DNA from: Streptomyces cyaneus
GTDB lineage: Bacteria > Actinomycetota > Actinomycetes > Streptomycetales > Streptomycetaceae
Length of the DNA stretch: 64,000 nt
Direction: 5' to 3'
Assembly: GCF_004028635.1 (NCBI RefSeq)
Contig: NZ_RQJW01000016.1
Span: forward strand, 62,001 to 126,000
This document shows positions 61,438 through 64,000 of the stretch, piece after piece. The notes under the pieces were generated by a model, which worked only from the letters and a program-made list of their open reading frames with translations, was not told where the DNA came from and made no database searches. The translations under genes and the position numbers were made by a program. The stretch's first letter is position 1. Every line of letters begins with the position of its first letter.

Positions 61438-63156
61438 TCACGCGACAGGTGCGGGTCGGACAGCGCGCAGTGTGACGGTCAGTGTGTGCGGGCCGAGTCC
61501 ACCGATGTAGACGCGGTTCCCGGTCGTGGCATCGGTGCCGCCCACCACGGTGTAGTCCTGACCCGGGTCGTACCGTAGTACGTCGCTCCGGTCCGGCCCG
61601 GCGAGCGGTTCGCCTGCCTCGACGTCGGCCTCGACCCGGATCTCGTCGTCGCCGACCCGGTAGGTCATCGGTCCGGTCGTCAGGCACCAGCGTCCTTCGC
61701 CGATCGGGACGACGCCCTGCGGCTCGCCACCCGGCCGGAAGGTCAGTTCGAGGGTCCAGGGCACCGGTGGGCCGCTGATGTCGATCCGCAGGTCGGCCCC
61801 GTCCTCCCGCAGGTCGACCTCGACTCGGGTCGTGTGGGAGACCTCGTCCTGAGGGCGGTCGGGGAAGGCCATCGCCGCGGAGAAGCGGCCCTCGTCCACC
61901 AGGCGGTAGGCGCCGTCGTCGCGCCTCCGGTCCTTCGGGAGCGGCTGGTAGTAGGCGGTTGTGAGGGTTTGGGTGAGCCGGTACCGGTTGTCGGCGAGCT
62001 GTTCCATCTCGGCGGCACGGAATGGGCCCAGGTCGAAGAACACCCGCGAGACGCGGACCGCGTCGAGGACGGCGGCACCGGCGAACAGCCGCAGGAAGGT
62101 GGGGTTGCAGGCGAGGCCCGAGCGGATGCGCCGGTGCTCGGGCACGTCGGAGCCGCCGTACACCACGGTGTGCGCGGTGGCCGAGACGTGTGCGGCGAGG
62201 CGTGCGGTGGGGAGGTACCGGTCGCGCGGGAGCTTCTCCGCGTCCGGGGCCGGCAGGGCACGGCACAGATCCGGGGTGAGGAGGGTCTGGGCGAGCAGGT
62301 CGGGGTCGTCGATGCCGTCGGCGGCCGCCAGGCGGGCCGCGCGGGCGAAGTCGCCCCGGCCGGTGCGGATCGCGAGCAGCCGGTAGTGCGGCAGGTAGGG
62401 CCACAGCGCGAACGAAAGCCTCTGGTCCTGGCGGCGCGAGTGGACGGTCTCCACCGTGCCGTCCGGCCTGATCAGGTCCAGGGTCGCGGCGAGGTTGCGT
62501 TCGACGGCGTCCAGCAGGTCGGTACGCCCGAGCACCTCGGCCAGCAACAGCAGCGCCGGGTTGGTCACGATGGACGCGTAGACGGCACTGCGTTCCGAGT
62601 ACAGGCCCTCCGCGTCGATGTCGACGCCCTCGGAGAGCCACTCCTCGATGCGGTCGAGCAGCCGGTCGTCGGGGAACGACCGGTGCAGCCGGGCCAGCGC
62701 CGCCGACAGCTCCCAGCGGTGGTTCGGGGTGTGCACCCCACCGGTCAGGAGGCTGCCGGAGGCGGCGCCGGCGATCTCGGCGAGCGCGGCCGTGACCTCG
62801 CGCAGTTCCGGCCCTCCGTCGGCGGCGAGGACGTGCGCGTCGCACACGTCGTTGACGGTGAACGCGGAGTCCGGCGGTGACTGCACGTTGTCGCCGCCGG
62901 CGAAGAGGCCGGTGGTGGTCTGCGCGGCCCGCAGGGCACGGAGGTGGGTCATCGCGGCGGCGACGGCCTGCCCGCTGCCGTGCAGTGCCGAGTCCGGGGA
63001 ACGGTATGCCGCGACCAGGGTCTTCACCCGCCGCGCCAGACCACGGTGCGGCACACCGGCGGGTTCCTCGTCGGGGCCGGCTGCCAGCGGGGCGGCCTGC
63101 CGGTCGGCGGCGCGGGCCGCCGCGTGGACGAACTCGTGGTCGAGCGGGGTGGGCAA
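61438..63156 (-). CDS. Second toroid-type glycan-active enzyme
   Basis: 572 residues. The N-terminal helical half shows the NHRWELSAALARLHRSFPDD and YSERSAVYASIVTNPALLLL blocks and a basic pair (VHSRRQDQRLSFALWPYLPH). The C-terminal half is beta-sandwich (PWTLELTFRPGGEPQGVVPI). Overall shape is that of polysaccharide lyases or glycan hydrolases with a toroid followed by sheets; family not assigned. TTG 63156 is supported by GAAGGA 8 nt upstream, inside the permease end, and lies 2 nt past the permease stop. Along with the neighbour below it probably breaks down a sugar brought in by that transporter. Confidence 0.65.
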   Translation of the reverse strand: MPTPLDHEFVHAAARAADRQAAPLAAGPDEEPAGVPHRGLARRVKTLVAAYRSPDSALHGSGQAVAAAMTHLRALRAAQTTTGLFAGGDNVQSPPDSAFTVNDVCDAHVLAADGGPELREVTAALAEIAGAASGSLLTGGVHTPNHRWELSAALARLHRSFPDDRLLDRIEEWLSEGVDIDAEGLYSERSAVYASIVTNPALLLLAEVLGRTDLLDAVERNLAATLDLIRPDGTVETVHSRRQDQRLSFALWPYLPHYRLLAIRTGRGDFARAARLAAADGIDDPDLLAQTLLTPDLCRALPAPDAEKLPRDRYLPTARLAAHVSATAHTVVYGGSDVPEHRRIRSGLACNPTFLRLFAGAAVLDAVRVSRVFFDLGPFRAAEMEQLADNRYRLTQTLTTAYYQPLPKDRRRDDGAYRLVDEGRFSAAMAFPDRPQDEVSHTTRVEVDLREDGADLRIDISGPPVPWTLELTFRPGGEPQGVVPIGEGRWCLTTGPMTYRVGDDEIRVEADVEAGEPLAGPDRSDVLRYDPGQDYTVVGGTDATTGNRVYIGGLGPHTLTVTLRAVRPAPVA

Positions 63157-63158
63157 GG

Positions 63159-64000
63159 TCAGTCCTTCAGTCCGGCGTTGATGTCGGCATTCATGACGTA
63201 ACGCTGGAACACCAGGAAGACGAGGATCAGCGGGATCATGGAGATGACCGATCCGCCGAGCAGCACCGACCAGTTGATGTTCTGCGCCCCGACAAGGCTC
63301 TGGATGCCGATCTGCACGGTGAACTTTTCGGGGTCGTTGAGCATCAGCAGCGGCCAGATGTAGTCGTTCCACCGCCACTGGAACGACAGGATGGCGAGCG
63401 TCAGCATGATGGGCCGGGAGATCGGCACCATGATCCTCAGGAAGATCGACAGCTCACGCGCGCCGTCGATGCGGGCGGCCTCGATGAGCTCGTCGGGGAC
63501 CGTCAGGAAGAACTGGCGGAACATGAAGCATCCGGTCGCGGTGAGCACGGCCGGGAGGATGATGCCGGCGAGCGAGTTGTAGAGGCCGAGGTCGCGAACC
63601 ACCAGGAACTGCGGGGCGAGCATGACCTCGGACGGCAGCATCGTGGTGGCCAGGATGCCGACGAAGAAGACCTTGAGCCACTTGTTGTCGTACTTGGCCA
63701 GCGCGTACCCCGTGCAGCAGCTGACTCCCACCGTGAGGATCGTCGCGATCACACACACGATGGTCGTGTTGATGAAGTACTGGGAGAAGTTGGCGCTGTC
63801 CCATGCCGCCTTGTAACCCGACACGGTGGGGTTGTTCGGGAACAGCGTCAGCGGAAGGGAGAACAGGTCACCCGCCGGTTTGAAGGAGCTGAGGACGAAC
63901 CACAGCACCGGAATCCCGTAGAGGGCCGCCAGGACCCACAGCAGGGTCGTCGCGGGCACCGCGCGCCGAAGCCCACCACTGGCCGCGCCGCTGGGCCGCT
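63159..64000 (-). CDS. ABC sugar transporter permease (MalG type), partial at right edge
   Basis: 280 codons visible; the frame stays open to the window edge (RPSGAASGGLRRAVPATTLL), so the start is probably outside. Six membrane segments, EAA motif LIEAARIDGARELSIFLRIM near the middle and a C-terminal QRYVMNADINAGLKD. Operon with two glycan-active enzymes 2 nt and 50 bp downstream; the binding protein and first permease should lie just beyond the window. GTG 63959 would be a possible internal start if the upstream frame is not real. Confidence 0.88.
   Translation of the reverse strand, partial: RPSGAASGGLRRAVPATTLLWVLAALYGIPVLWFVLSSFKPAGDLFSLPLTLFPNNPTVSGYKAAWDSANFSQYFINTTIVCVIATILTVGVSCCTGYALAKYDNKWLKVFFVGILATTMLPSEVMLAPQFLVVRDLGLYNSLAGIILPAVLTATGCFMFRQFFLTVPDELIEAARIDGARELSIFLRIMVPISRPIMLTLAILSFQWRWNDYIWPLLMLNDPEKFTVQIGIQSLVGAQNINWSVLLGGSVISMIPLILVFLVFQRYVMNADINAGLKD

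Noticed and set aside
1..64000. CRISPR array, prophage, rRNA or tRNA genes.
   Set aside because: No regularly spaced repeats, phage structural genes or complete structured RNA genes were recognised on either strand.

Overview
The window is a 64 kb piece of a high-GC actinomycete chromosome, almost certainly Streptomyces. Codons are strongly GC3-biased and GTG/TTG starts are common. Typical Streptomyces families are present: GH46 chitosanase, GH64 glucanase, DUF5709, PrcB, a Nur-type nickel site, and GAGCGCTC sugar operators. Positions, motifs and reading frames were read by eye; no database search was run.

Layout. 1-11 kb: chitosanase tail, FprA ferredoxin reductase behind a possible iron box, a secreted lamin-tail protein, a THUMP/RlmL-like methyltransferase, a graspetide-type RiPP precursor with its ATP-grasp ligase, and a GlxA-type regulator. 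11-23 kb: a three-gene minus-strand operon (MFS exporter, one-module PKS, 2463-residue aminotransferase/luciferase-like monooxygenase/NRPS) with overlapping start and stop codons. 23-36 kb: a LacI-controlled glycan locus (GH36, ABC importer, secreted clan GH-A enzyme with CBM modules), an ABC half-exporter, an aldo/keto reductase and a Gfo/Idh/MocA oxidoreductase.

36.5-45.1 kb: a visibly lower-GC, scrambled island bounded by near-identical inverted IS5-type ends, each next to CTAG. It carries an intact GGPP synthase, class I terpene synthase, FAD oxidoreductase and AveC-type spirocyclase-like protein. Broken copies of dxs, ispG and ispH lie between them, with fragments of IS5 and IS982 transposases and a serine recombinase. 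A plausible reading is that a mobile MEP-boosted diterpene cluster landed here and its precursor-supply genes then decayed while the tailoring core stayed open.

45-64 kb: ordinary chromosome with a GNAT protein, GH64 glucanase with GAGCGCTC operators, molybdopterin oxidase, SthA transhydrogenase, amino-acid permease, Nur-linked nickel transporter, an orphan proteasome beta subunit, a membrane glycosyltransferase-like protein, a P-loop kinase, and two unusual toroid-type glycan enzymes downstream of a sugar ABC permease that runs off the right edge.

The two strongest candidates for undescribed biology are the PKS/NRPS line, whose domain order predicts a beta-amino-alpha-hydroxy acyl peptide of the bestatin/amastatin/microginin type, and the IS-bounded terpene island with its AveC-like protein.
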